A DNA stretch of 31,347 bases from a virus. Position 1 is the stretch's first letter. Every line of letters starts with the position of its first letter. A model generated the notes under the pieces. The model saw nothing but the letters and a program-made list of their open reading frames with translations, made no database searches and had not been told where the DNA came from. Made by a program: the position numbers and the translations under genes. Below are positions 8,480 through 16,606 of this stretch, piece after piece. The stretch is taken from the IMG/VR virus record IMGVR_UViG_3300033981_000358, positions 1-31,347 of that record; one strand, 5' to 3'.

Positions 8480-8767
8480 ATGAACATAACTTGGTCTATT
8501 GACAACATGGATCGTCAAACATCTGACAACCTCGTAGTCACCGCACACTGGCGCGTGTCTGCCGTAGATGGCGAACACACTGCCGGTGCTTACGGCTCTG
8601 TCGGCTTTACCCGTGGCGATAGCTTTACGCCATTTGATGAGCTGACCGAGGCGCAAGTTATTGCTTGGGTCAAGGAGCAACTGGATACGGCTGAGATGGA
8701 AGCCAATCTTGCTGGTCAGATTGCTGTATTGAAAGCGCCGAAGACAGCATCCGGTCTGCCTTGGTAA
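8480..8767 (+). CDS. Phage hypothetical protein, fibre-associated (95 aa)
   Basis: I choose the ATG at 8480, two bases after the previous stop and behind GGAAGG, over an in-frame ATG at 8459 inside the previous gene. The 95-residue product has strands around TSDNLVVTAHWRVSAVDGEH and a helix around ELTEAQVIAWVKEQLD. It looks like a small family of phage proteins usually found near tail-fibre genes, but I cannot name a function. Trp/Tyr content and order suggest a structural or fibre-accessory role. Confidence 0.65.
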   Translation: MNITWSIDNMDRQTSDNLVVTAHWRVSAVDGEHTAGAYGSVGFTRGDSFTPFDELTEAQVIAWVKEQLDTAEMEANLAGQIAVLKAPKTASGLPW

Positions 8768-8780
8768 TTAGGAGTAAGAC

Positions 8781-9110
8781 ATGGGAACACAAGCCTTTAC
8801 GAAGCTAGGTAATACGGTTGCCTTTACTGCCAATGTCGCAGCGCCTACGCCCGTACAGGCTGTTTCTACGACCTTGGGTGGCAATCAGTACCGGATCATC
8901 AACGCTGGCTCTGTCACCGTGTTTTTGGGCTATGGTGCAACGGCTTCTGACGCATCCAACAATACGACAGTAGTTACAACAACTGGTGCGTCAATACCGT
9001 TACTGCCCGGTACGGATGAAATCCTGACGTTTGTGCCAAATGCTTACTTTACTGGCATTACAGCCAGTGGCAGCGCACAGGTTTACATTAGTCCGGGAGA
9101 TGGGTTATGA
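8781..9110 (+). CDS. Beta-rich structural protein, paralogue of 19959-20312
   Basis: This 109-residue Thr/Val/Gly-rich product ends in VYISPGDGL. The gene at 19959 encodes a product of similar length ending in VYITPGEGL, and the two share further pattern (NQY-x-I after a Val-Gln start, and a Pro-x-Asp/Pro turn before the last strands). They are therefore probable paralogues. A GGAG site precedes the ATG. A beta-sandwich virion surface or fibre-accessory protein is the likely type; no function is known to me. Confidence 0.6.
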   Translation: MGTQAFTKLGNTVAFTANVAAPTPVQAVSTTLGGNQYRIINAGSVTVFLGYGATASDASNNTTVVTTTGASIPLLPGTDEILTFVPNAYFTGITASGSAQVYISPGDGL

Positions 9111-9120
9111 GGACTAAGCT

Positions 9121-9741
9121 ATGTTAAAGACCGCATCCTCGTTTGCCAACATTATTGGCGCTCTTAATTATAAGGGGACATGGAATGCTTCGACCAATAC
9201 GCCAACCCTTGTCTCCAGTGTCGGTTTTAAAGGTGATTATTATGTTGTGTCTTTTGCCGGTACAACTAACCTTAATGGCGTTACTGATTGGCAAATTAAC
9301 GATTGGGCGGTATTTAATGGCTCTGTTTGGGAAAAGATAGACAACACTGACCTTGTTGTTAGCGTTAATGGTCAAACAGGTGTTGTTGTATTAAATGCAG
9401 CAAATGTGGGTGCGGCAGCTAATACGGTCAATATTTTGACAACAGGTTTGGCAACGGGTGGCGGCGCACTAACAGGCAATGTAACGATTACTGTTGCCAA
9501 TATTCCCGCAGCTAATGTTACTGGTCTTGGAACAATGGCAACACAAAATGCCAATGCCGTAGCTATTACGGGTGGCAGTGGTGTCTTTGCTAATGTGACA
9601 GTAACGTCAAATTTGTATGCCAATCTTGCTTCAAGCAACGTAGCTGCAATGCTTGATCCGAGTATGATGTTGGCCCCTGAAGGTTATATAGAGGTCAGCA
9701 TCAATGGAGCAACCAAGAAAATCCCCTACTACGGAGTCTAA
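9121..9741 (+). CDS. Short tail fibre-like protein
   Basis: The 206-residue product opens with LNYKGTWNASTNTPTLVSS, then KGDYYVVSFAGTTNLNGVTD and DWAVFNGSVWEKID, a recurrent phage tail/baseplate fibre motif, followed by SVNGQTGVVVLNAANVGA and a Thr/Asn/Val-rich repeated shaft. The end (GYIEVSINGATKKIPYYG) looks like a small cap. No S74 or lectin domain is visible. It probably forms a second, shorter fibre or an adaptor for the main fibre. Confidence 0.7.
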   Translation: MLKTASSFANIIGALNYKGTWNASTNTPTLVSSVGFKGDYYVVSFAGTTNLNGVTDWQINDWAVFNGSVWEKIDNTDLVVSVNGQTGVVVLNAANVGAAANTVNILTTGLATGGGALTGNVTITVANIPAANVTGLGTMATQNANAVAITGGSGVFANVTVTSNLYANLASSNVAAMLDPSMMLAPEGYIEVSINGATKKIPYYGV

Positions 9742-9743
9742 AA

Positions 9744-9965
9744 GTGGAACCGCAATTCCTCATCAACATTCTTTTTGCTGCCGCAGGAGCCGCTTTTGGG
9801 TGGATACTAAACAGTATTTCTCGCTCAATCATTCGGATAGAGGACAGGATTGCGGAGATGCCGATGATGTACGTCAACCGTGAGGATTACCGGGAAGACA
9901 TCCACGACATCAAAGGCATGTTGGGCAAAATTTTTGATCGCTTAGAGACTAAGGCCGACAGATGA
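9744..9965 (+). CDS. Small membrane-anchored protein (73 aa), GTG start
   Basis: The start is a GTG two bases after the previous stop, behind GGAG (9733-9736). Residues about 5-25 (FLINILFAAAGAAFGWILNS) are one membrane segment; the remainder is a charged helix (around EDRIAEMPMMYVNREDY and KGMLGKIFDRLETKAD). Small one-segment proteins of this form are common in phages near fibre or lysis genes and are sometimes proposed as holin-like or spanin-like, without proof. The ATG of the next gene overlaps its stop. Confidence 0.6.
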   Translation: MEPQFLINILFAAAGAAFGWILNSISRSIIRIEDRIAEMPMMYVNREDYREDIHDIKGMLGKIFDRLETKADR

Positions 9966-10309
9966 GCCTGAATATGGATGCGCTGGCAACCCCGATATTT
10001 GGGGAGCCAGATAGCCTCCGTGACTTTCTTTTTGAAAATGGCATACAGCATCAAGTCTTTTGGGAAAGGTTGACTGACGCTGGGTTTTATGTGCCACGGT
10101 ATCCAATTATTGATGCTGACCCGCAAGACTTGGATGACTGGCTACTCATCCATCAACAAGAACACCAACGCTACGCCACTATTCTTAATCTCAATGACCC
10201 CTTTAATCTGCTAGACTTGGACTTCAACCAAGAGGATGACTTTTACGATTGGGTAAATAGTCATTTGTTAATTCATGAGCAGATAGCACGTACACTGGGG
10301 GTGACATGA
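9962..10309 (+). CDS. Hypothetical helical protein with His-rich duplication (115 aa)
   Basis: The 115-residue acidic product has two similar helical units: DLDDWLLIHQQEHQRYATIL and, nearer the C-terminus, FYDWVNSHLLIHEQIARTLG. Both carry an aspartate, a Trp and spaced His residues, suggesting an internal duplication that could bind metal or pack as a bundle. It is coupled by ATGA overlaps both to the membrane-protein gene before and to the acyl carrier protein gene after. I recall similar small proteins in phages but no function. Confidence 0.6.
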   Translation: MSLNMDALATPIFGEPDSLRDFLFENGIQHQVFWERLTDAGFYVPRYPIIDADPQDLDDWLLIHQQEHQRYATILNLNDPFNLLDLDFNQEDDFYDWVNSHLLIHEQIARTLGVT

Positions 10310-10599
10310 TTTCTGATGAGGATTTTTACCGTTTATTTAATGCGGCTGCGGTTGCTGCCAAGCCTTATGGAAAACCAGCAATTCCAGCTACTAGCATGGA
10401 AGATCGGTTTGAGAACATTGAGATAGATAGTCTGGATGGCTTGATTATGGGCATGTATCTTTGCGATGCTTTTGCCGTGTCTGAGGCCGAAGGAAAAGAC
10501 ATGAAGCCTGAAACGGTAGGCGACATGCGAGATTTTCTAGTAAAACACGCAAGAGTTAGTGAAATTGATATAGAAAAAGCCATTGAGGTGATGAAATGA
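10306..10599 (+). CDS. Acyl carrier protein-like
   Basis: The 97-residue acidic helical product carries an ACP motif, residues 36-46 ENIEIDSLDGL. Ser42 is the expected site for the 4'-phosphopantetheine arm that holds acyl chains as thioesters. A predicted helix II follows (GLIMGMYLCDAF), and ETVGDMRDFLVKH (69-81) matches the final helix of ACPs (TVgDlvdfl). It is slightly longer than bacterial AcpP because of an N-terminal extension and a longer helix II-III loop. It overlaps a ketoacyl synthase gene by ATGA, which supports the identity strongly. No phosphopantetheinyl transferase is in the window, so host activation is assumed. Confidence 0.75.
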   Translation: MISDEDFYRLFNAAAVAAKPYGKPAIPATSMEDRFENIEIDSLDGLIMGMYLCDAFAVSEAEGKDMKPETVGDMRDFLVKHARVSEIDIEKAIEVMK

Positions 10600-11720
10600 G
10601 TCTGTTTCTTACCTTTGGTCATACTGTATCTACAACTCAAACGACCTTGATGGAAGACATTGTGCATCCACAACGGACGCACTTCATTCCTGAAAGCTAT
10701 CAAGGCACCAAGCATGGCTACAAATACGCACCGCATAACCTTGCCAACATGGTCTTGGCACCCGCCACGTTGGAGTGGTTGCGACAAAACCCGGCACTGG
10801 GCAAAACTGCATTTATCTTGGCTTCTGGCAACAGTCACTTTGCTGGCATCAATCCAAAAGACAATCAAACGAATACGCAACTGCACTACATCTACAAGTT
10901 TTTGCCTTTTTCCTTAACGCAAGTAATGGCTGGCAGACTAGCAAACCAGATATGTGAGCCAGATTACATTGCTACCGACGCTACCGCTTGTGCGTCCAGC
11001 TTAAAAACGCTTATGGACTGCATCATGCTGGAAGCCTTTGGCTATACCCGTTTTATTATCCTAACCGTTGAGGATGCCGTCTCTAACTCCGTATTAGAGT
11101 TCTTTGGCGATTCTGGAGCCAGCCTGACACTGAAGGAAGAAGGCGACGGAAACGTGCTGCCCAGTGCGTTTGATCGTAAAAATGGGGGGTTTTACGTCGG
11201 GCAAGGCGCTGCTTTTGCCGTCTTGCAATCTGAAGGCGAGGTGAACTTCTACAACCTAAAGCCTAAAGCTAGACTGGTCAGCGCCTACCATGCCGCCGAA
11301 AAGCATACGAATGCCATTGGTCAGCGAGAAGACGGTCAAGGCTACATTAAAGCCATTGAAGGTGCCATGCTGTACGGCGATGTCCATGCTGACGATATTT
11401 CCATAGTAAAAACACATGGCACTGGCACCGAGTCAAACAATGAGTCAGAGGCAATGGCGCTTTACAAGACATTAAATAACTTTATAGCAACATCATTTAA
11501 ACCAAAAATAGGTCACACAATGGGCGCTTCGGGCTTGCTTGAAACGCTACTTTTGCTTGACAATCTAGTTTATGGTGTTGTACCTGCTATTCCTAACCGC
11601 ACGGAAAAGGACGATGTTTTTCTGTCGCAGGATTGTGAGGTACCCGATGGTTTAATAATGAGTCTCGCGGCAGGTATGGGCAATGTTTATACCGCTGCGA
11701 TCTTTGATCCCGTGAGGTAA
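10596..11720 (+). CDS. Beta-ketoacyl-ACP synthase (FabF/KAS-II-like, divergent)
   Basis: The 374-residue thiolase-fold product has all condensing residues: Cys132 in DATACASSL, His274 in KTHGTGTESNN, and Lys302/His307 in KPKIGHTMGASG. Spacings (Cys to first His 142, Lys to second His 5) agree with FabF (140 and 5). These enzymes join an acyl chain on the Cys with malonyl-ACP, releasing CO2. It is about 40 residues shorter than FabF. The C-terminal GFGGTN loop, which carries the gating Phe in FabF, is replaced by AAGMGNVY. It overlaps the ACP gene, and a gene of possible acyltransferase fold follows two bases later. The enzyme class is clear; substrate and product are unknown. Confidence 0.9.
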   Translation: MSLFLTFGHTVSTTQTTLMEDIVHPQRTHFIPESYQGTKHGYKYAPHNLANMVLAPATLEWLRQNPALGKTAFILASGNSHFAGINPKDNQTNTQLHYIYKFLPFSLTQVMAGRLANQICEPDYIATDATACASSLKTLMDCIMLEAFGYTRFIILTVEDAVSNSVLEFFGDSGASLTLKEEGDGNVLPSAFDRKNGGFYVGQGAAFAVLQSEGEVNFYNLKPKARLVSAYHAAEKHTNAIGQREDGQGYIKAIEGAMLYGDVHADDISIVKTHGTGTESNNESEAMALYKTLNNFIATSFKPKIGHTMGASGLLETLLLLDNLVYGVVPAIPNRTEKDDVFLSQDCEVPDGLIMSLAAGMGNVYTAAIFDPVR

Positions 11721-11722
11721 AA

Positions 11723-12175
11723 ATGGCGAAGATGGTGGACAGCCGAGAGCAAGAGTTAAGTGCAGAGGACATTGTTGCCATTGCAGCCATGAACACTGAC
11801 GCTGGCGTTGATCGCAGTAAAGCGATTCAGATGATCAATGCCGAACTCAAAATGGATGATACCTTATTCATCCGTCAAGGCAACACGCTTTTTATTCTTC
11901 ACAAGTCGGCACCAAGAATCGGTTGGTTCCGCGCTTTGAATGCTGACACTGCTGCAAACTTCTTGCAAAACGGTATTGAGTTTATCAAGGCTGCTTACAA
12001 AATGGGCTTTGATACGGTAGCTTCTACTTTCAACGATCCGGCAATTATTGCTGTTTTCCGCTACATCTCAAATAACCCGCCTAATCCTGAAATGGGATAC
12101 GAACTCGAAGAAATGGATGATGGTTCGTTTATGGCGACTGTAAAAACGGGGCCATCTCGCGGAGGTGAAGCATGA
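11723..12175 (+). CDS. Possible GNAT-fold acyltransferase-like protein (150 aa)
   Basis: The 150-residue product starts two bases after the synthase stop. Residues 45-60 (DDTLFIRQGNTLFILHK) look like two strands; 73-106 (LNADTAANFLQNGIEFIKAAYKMGFDTVAS) like a strand, helix and strand; and the end (MGYELEEMDDGSFMATVK) like a closing hairpin, the order seen in phage GNAT-like proteins. The usual Q/RxxGxG/A acyl-donor loop is not clear, so catalysis is uncertain. GNAT-fold enzymes include acyl-ACP users such as HlyC and autoinducer synthases, which makes the neighbourhood suggestive. It could also be a structural protein. Confidence 0.4.
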   Translation: MAKMVDSREQELSAEDIVAIAAMNTDAGVDRSKAIQMINAELKMDDTLFIRQGNTLFILHKSAPRIGWFRALNADTAANFLQNGIEFIKAAYKMGFDTVASTFNDPAIIAVFRYISNNPPNPEMGYELEEMDDGSFMATVKTGPSRGGEA

Positions 12176-13899
12176 GCGCTGTTGTCGAGTTTGTTGAAGA
12201 TGTTGGCGATGCCATTGGCAATGTGGTTGAGGCAGTTGGCGATGCCGTTGAGAAGGTCGGTGAGGTTATTGTTGATACCGTCAAATACGTTGCCGAAAAC
12301 CCCGAGATTATTGTTATAGCGATTGCCGCGCCCTATGCCATAGCTGCTGCTGGCGCTGCCGTAGGCGCTTCTGCGGCAACAATTTCATTGGTAACACAAC
12401 CAATTACTGCGGCTGTTATTAGCGCATCTCAAGGCGGTGATCTTGAAGACATTGGTAAGGCAGCATTAGGCGCTTACATTGCCCCAACTATTGCTCGCCC
12501 CGTGGCTGCTGCAACAGGTAGCGCGATTGGTACAGGCTCAGCGGCACAAGTTGCTTTGGCAAATGCCGTGGGTGGCGCTGTTGGTTCTGCTGCGGGTGCT
12601 GCGGCGGTCGGTGCTGATGTTGGTGAGGCAGCATTGTTAGGTGCTGCTGGTTCTGCTGGCGCATCGTTGGCACGTTCTGGCGCTGCTGGTTTAGGCGCAG
12701 ATCAAACTGGCAAAGCTGCTGGCTATACCGCAGACGTTGGTGAGGCATTAGGGCGTGGCGCTGTAACAGGTGATATAGCCGGTGAACTTATAGGTGCTGG
12801 CGTTGGTACGCTTATTGGTGAAGGTCAAAGAGCGCTTGACGATATAACTACGCCAACAAAAACGGCAGCAACAAAACCTGCCCCGGCTCCTTTTGGCTCT
12901 CAAGTTGGCGAGCAAATGGCGGGGATGGGCGAAACAGGAATTGCCGCGCCAACTTCTATTGCCACTCGTCCTGAGTTTGCTACTCGCCCCGGTGAGGAAG
13001 GCGATATTGTTATTAAGTACACAGACCGTGATGGCATTGTTACTTATCGCAAGGATGTAACCTCAACATTGCCAAGTGGTGAAAAAACAGGTTACACCAT
13101 TGTTTATGATCCGCAAACGGATACGGTTGATTATGAGTTTGTTTCTGCTGGTCAGACTGGATCGACAGGCGGTTTAGAAGTTAGCGTTTCTAAAACTCGC
13201 CCCGGTGGAGAAGCAGCACCGGCTGCAACAAAACCTGCTGGCACAACAGCGCCTAGCCCTGACGTTCGTACAGGTCGAGTAACTGATATTGCAAAAGCAG
13301 CGACCGGCGGCAGAGAATCTACCGCACCCGCAGGTGGAGAATCTACCGCACCAACACTCCCTACTGGCCCAGAAACAGGTGGCACTGCGGCGGGTGGCAG
13401 AGGTGAAGGTGAAATGGTTGGCGATGGTGAGCGCGAGATGGCAGGTGGTACTCGCCCCGTTGAGGATATGACTGGCAACGAACTGCTTGGTGATGCGATG
13501 GCTGGCGAGGAAGGCGGCGCACCAAGAGAAGGTGGTGAAGGTGCTGGTGAAGGTGGCGGCGGTGGAGAGGGATTGGCAGAACAACCGGCTGATCTTGAGG
13601 CAATGACAGATGAAGAACTGTTGGCATTGTTGGAAGACTCAATGGACTTTGACGTTGAAGAAACGCCATTAGTTCCTCCTGATGATACTGGTGAGTTCCG
13701 ACCATTGGATGCAAGAACCGCAGGTGGTAGCCGTCGTGGTACGCCGTATCAAAGTTCTATTAGCGCACGGGCTGTTGGCTCAAGCCCAACGGCAGCGATT
13801 GTTGGTAATAAAGAACCCATTTTTGGTGGCGATGAAGGCGTACAAAGTGAGGCGTGGAACACCCGTTCTTTACGTCTTAGAAAGGCATTGGGAATCTAA
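12172..13899 (+). CDS. Hydrophobic internal virion / ejection-type protein
   Basis: The gene overlaps its upstream neighbour by ATGA. The first 45 residues are a repeated amphipathic helix (units like VVEAVGDAVEKVGEVI, with Lys28 and Lys38); residues about 46-215 are Ala/Gly-rich hydrophobic helices suited to membrane insertion; the middle and C-terminal part are Gly/Glu/Pro/Thr-rich low complexity; the end is a conserved-looking GNKEPIFGGDEGVQSEAWNT then RSLRLRKALGI. Podovirus ejection proteins often combine membrane-active and disordered parts, and this is the first of four large genes of that kind. Pore formation is an inference. Confidence 0.55.
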   Translation: MSAVVEFVEDVGDAIGNVVEAVGDAVEKVGEVIVDTVKYVAENPEIIVIAIAAPYAIAAAGAAVGASAATISLVTQPITAAVISASQGGDLEDIGKAALGAYIAPTIARPVAAATGSAIGTGSAAQVALANAVGGAVGSAAGAAAVGADVGEAALLGAAGSAGASLARSGAAGLGADQTGKAAGYTADVGEALGRGAVTGDIAGELIGAGVGTLIGEGQRALDDITTPTKTAATKPAPAPFGSQVGEQMAGMGETGIAAPTSIATRPEFATRPGEEGDIVIKYTDRDGIVTYRKDVTSTLPSGEKTGYTIVYDPQTDTVDYEFVSAGQTGSTGGLEVSVSKTRPGGEAAPAATKPAGTTAPSPDVRTGRVTDIAKAATGGRESTAPAGGESTAPTLPTGPETGGTAAGGRGEGEMVGDGEREMAGGTRPVEDMTGNELLGDAMAGEEGGAPREGGEGAGEGGGGGEGLAEQPADLEAMTDEELLALLEDSMDFDVEETPLVPPDDTGEFRPLDARTAGGSRRGTPYQSSISARAVGSSPTAAIVGNKEPIFGGDEGVQSEAWNTRSLRLRKALGI

Positions 13900-15174
13900 A
13901 TGAAGACTATTCAAATGATGGCGGGTGGTACTGGCATGGGCGGCGCTAAAGAGATGGCTGAGATGCTGCGTCGCATGGGTCGCAATGGCGATACGATGTT
14001 AGCTCACATTACGCCAGAAGAAGCTGAGTTGCTAGCTGACTTGGGTGGTGCAGGTACATCGAATCCTGATACTGGCTTGCCAGAGTTTTATAGCGACTAT
14101 GACAATTTTGAGCCGTTAGATATAGGCGATTTTGTTACTGAGCTAAGGTTTGATCGCTTGAGAAATCCGCCGCCAGTTGATACATACCAAGATTTTGACC
14201 CTAAGAAAGATATTTTTAAGCAGGATTACAGTCAACCTCGCCAAGCTCGCCAAGAAGTCCAAACAATTAGAGATTTCCCATTAGATCGAAATTTTCAACA
14301 AGACCCTTCTATTCCAGAAAGGCGGCGAAGTGTTTATGAAAGGTTGACGGGAGCGCGCACTGGCTCCTTAAATAGACCAGATGATTTAATGCAATCATCT
14401 CCAATACCCCGTGTCTATGATGCGGCAACGGGCAATAGATTTACTTCTGAAGACCCTTATTCTCAAGCGCTTTTTAACCGTTCAGCAGACACTTATTTTA
14501 ACAATCAACCCTTTACTGCACCTTACGGAAACAGATCGCTTGGAGAGCTTAGTCCATTGGAGGACTTTACCTTAAACAGAATGGATGTTGATGTTGGACG
14601 CGGAGGGGGTGATGGCGGCTTTGCTGACCAAGCAGAAGGGGGATTAAAAGAACTTGAAGATGTATTGAATCAATATCCTCGCCTTACCCGTGCTGGTACG
14701 GCTGGCGCTGGCATATTGGCGCAAGCATTGTTATTCAATCGCGCTAATCGCGCCATGAAGCGTGACATTGAGGAAACCCGTCGTGCTGCTGAACCATTCC
14801 GCGCTGCACAAGCAGAGGCAATGGGCCGTGCAACTGGCGCTGGTTTGACTCCAGAGCAAGAGCAAGACCTTGAGATCGCTCAAGCCCGTGCGCGTCAGGG
14901 TTTAGGTGAGCGCGGATTGCAAACAGGTAGTGCAGCATCCGGCGTTCTTGCAGCACAGCAGCGCCGTGCGCGCAGTCTGGCTCGTCAAGAAGGATTCCAA
15001 GAGGCGTTACGTCTTGCCAACATTGCTGACCAGTATGATCGTCGCGCACTAGAAATGGAATTGCAGCGTGATCAGCAGTTAGGCCAGTTGTTTGCGGGCA
15101 TTGTTGGTCGTGAGGTACAGCAAGCGCAGCGCACAAACGCGCCCGCTACTACTACGACTACTCAGCAATCATAG
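13900..15174 (+). CDS. Internal virion protein (424 aa)
   Basis: The start ATG directly follows the previous stop. The N-terminus contains LRRMGRNGDTMLAHITPEEA and LLADLGGAGTSNPDTGLPEF, a motif I associate with large structural proteins of aquatic phages. The middle is polar and Arg/Asp/Pro-rich; residues about 265-280 are short and hydrophobic (AGILAQALLFNRANRA), followed by a long charged helical part rich in Gln, Arg and Glu. Such proteins are usually packaged in the head and ejected. No catalytic domain is recognised. Confidence 0.55.
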   Translation: MKTIQMMAGGTGMGGAKEMAEMLRRMGRNGDTMLAHITPEEAELLADLGGAGTSNPDTGLPEFYSDYDNFEPLDIGDFVTELRFDRLRNPPPVDTYQDFDPKKDIFKQDYSQPRQARQEVQTIRDFPLDRNFQQDPSIPERRRSVYERLTGARTGSLNRPDDLMQSSPIPRVYDAATGNRFTSEDPYSQALFNRSADTYFNNQPFTAPYGNRSLGELSPLEDFTLNRMDVDVGRGGGDGGFADQAEGGLKELEDVLNQYPRLTRAGTAGAGILAQALLFNRANRAMKRDIEETRRAAEPFRAAQAEAMGRATGAGLTPEQEQDLEIAQARARQGLGERGLQTGSAASGVLAAQQRRARSLARQEGFQEALRLANIADQYDRRALEMELQRDQQLGQLFAGIVGREVQQAQRTNAPATTTTTQQS

Positions 15175-15182
15175 GAGTCATT

Positions 15183-16604
15183 ATGGCAACTCAAGTATTG
15201 AATGATGCGCTAGGCACTTCGCCATCTTTGATTCGAGGACTTAGCGAGAAGTCTGGATTAAAAGAACGCGCTGACTATTCCCGCACAAAGCTACCGGAAG
15301 CCTTTAAGGAAGCAGCTAAAGCCGAAGAAGATGCGGCAAGAACTCAATTCGGCATTCAACAAGGGCAAATCAAAAAAGAAGCCGAAGCAGAGGGCGCTTT
15401 GGCAACGCAGTCGCGTCAAGCCACTACTGAAATGGAAGCTGGCATCAAGCCCTATGAGGAATTTGCAGCGCCCGAAATTAAAGCGTCAGATTATGCAAAG
15501 AGCGCCGGTATGCGTTTGTTGTCTGCTTTAGTTATTGGCGGGATTGGTGGCGCATCAGGCAAATCACAGTTAATGGCAATCCGTGAAATGCAGGATGCTG
15601 AAGACCGTGGACAAAGAGAACGGTTTGCTTCTGCCAAGCTCAAGTTTGATGAGGCTGACCGCGCTCGAAAAGACCATAATCAAATGCTCAAAGATCGTTT
15701 TGAACGCATGTTGAATTTATTGTCTAAAGATCGCAATGCAGCAATGGTTGAAGCCAAGTTAATTGAAAGTCAAACTGGCAATGGTTTAATTTCCGCACAG
15801 CTTCGCAAGGGAAATTATCAAAAAGCCTATGATTTATTTAATAAGGCGATTGAATCTTCCGATAAAGCTGACATAGAACTTGAGAAGCAACGAACAATCT
15901 TTGAGGAAAAGAAAGCCTTGAAGATGACTCCAAGCGGCGGAAAGATGGGTGGCGGTGGAAGCGGCACAGGTAAGCGCAAGATTGAGCAAATACCTGCGGC
16001 GCTTGAGAAAAAAATGGATAACGCTGCGGAAGCAGGGATTGCATTGAATCGCGCTAATTCCACAAGAAAGCCGCAATATTTTGGTATTGCACCTAATGCA
16101 GAGGTTGCCAATTTAATTATTAGCGGTGTTGAAAAAGGATTGCCAACAGGGGACATTATGGCCTCGTTAGGTTCTAAAGCGCCAAAAGTAACGAGAGAAA
16201 CTGTGGCTTGGTGGAAAGACTATGACGCATTTCTTGCTGTTGTTAGAAACAAATTGTTTGGTGCAACACTGACAAATAATGAACAAGCAAGTTTTTTAAA
16301 ATTTACGATTACTCCAGCAACGTCACCAGAAGTTGCTGATATGTATTTTAAGAATCAACAAAAAATTGTTAATGATGGAATTGCAAGAGAGCGCCGCAAA
16401 GCAAGTGCGCGTGGTGTCAGCGATGAAACAATAAGTGCTTACCTTGATTTGCCTGAAGATGAAGCGCCTCAAGATCAAACGCCCGCACCTGCTGCACAAC
16501 CCAAAAAAATTAGCACTAAGGCGGAGTACGATGCTTTGCCGCCCAATGCTGAATATATTGATACTCAAACTGGTAAGCGCGGTAGAAAACCCGCAGCGAG
16601 GTAA
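15183..16604 (+). CDS. Internal virion protein, helical (473 aa)
   Basis: AGGAG lies just before the ATG. The 473-residue product is mainly charged helix (Ala, Lys, Glu, Gln), with one hydrophobic Gly-rich segment at about 108-125 (MRLLSALVIGGIGGASG), a Gly/Ser-rich linker near residue 255 and a second helical part, ending in a Pro/Ala-rich tail and a YIDTQTGKRGRKP-like end. Position in a run of large proteins before lysis genes fits internal or ejection proteins of podoviruses. I cannot assign a transglycosylase or other enzyme. Confidence 0.55.
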   Translation: MATQVLNDALGTSPSLIRGLSEKSGLKERADYSRTKLPEAFKEAAKAEEDAARTQFGIQQGQIKKEAEAEGALATQSRQATTEMEAGIKPYEEFAAPEIKASDYAKSAGMRLLSALVIGGIGGASGKSQLMAIREMQDAEDRGQRERFASAKLKFDEADRARKDHNQMLKDRFERMLNLLSKDRNAAMVEAKLIESQTGNGLISAQLRKGNYQKAYDLFNKAIESSDKADIELEKQRTIFEEKKALKMTPSGGKMGGGGSGTGKRKIEQIPAALEKKMDNAAEAGIALNRANSTRKPQYFGIAPNAEVANLIISGVEKGLPTGDIMASLGSKAPKVTRETVAWWKDYDAFLAVVRNKLFGATLTNNEQASFLKFTITPATSPEVADMYFKNQQKIVNDGIARERRKASARGVSDETISAYLDLPEDEAPQDQTPAPAAQPKKISTKAEYDALPPNAEYIDTQTGKRGRKPAAR

Positions 16605-16606
16605 CT

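Noticed and set aside
10365-10886. 173-codon minus-strand frame over the ACP and synthase genes.
   Set aside because: It opposes two genes with catalytic motifs and ATGA junctions, and shows no domain.
10306-11720. Possibility that ACP and synthase are host genes from a mis-assembled contig.
   Set aside because: They overlap phage genes on both sides by ATGA and both are divergent from housekeeping forms.
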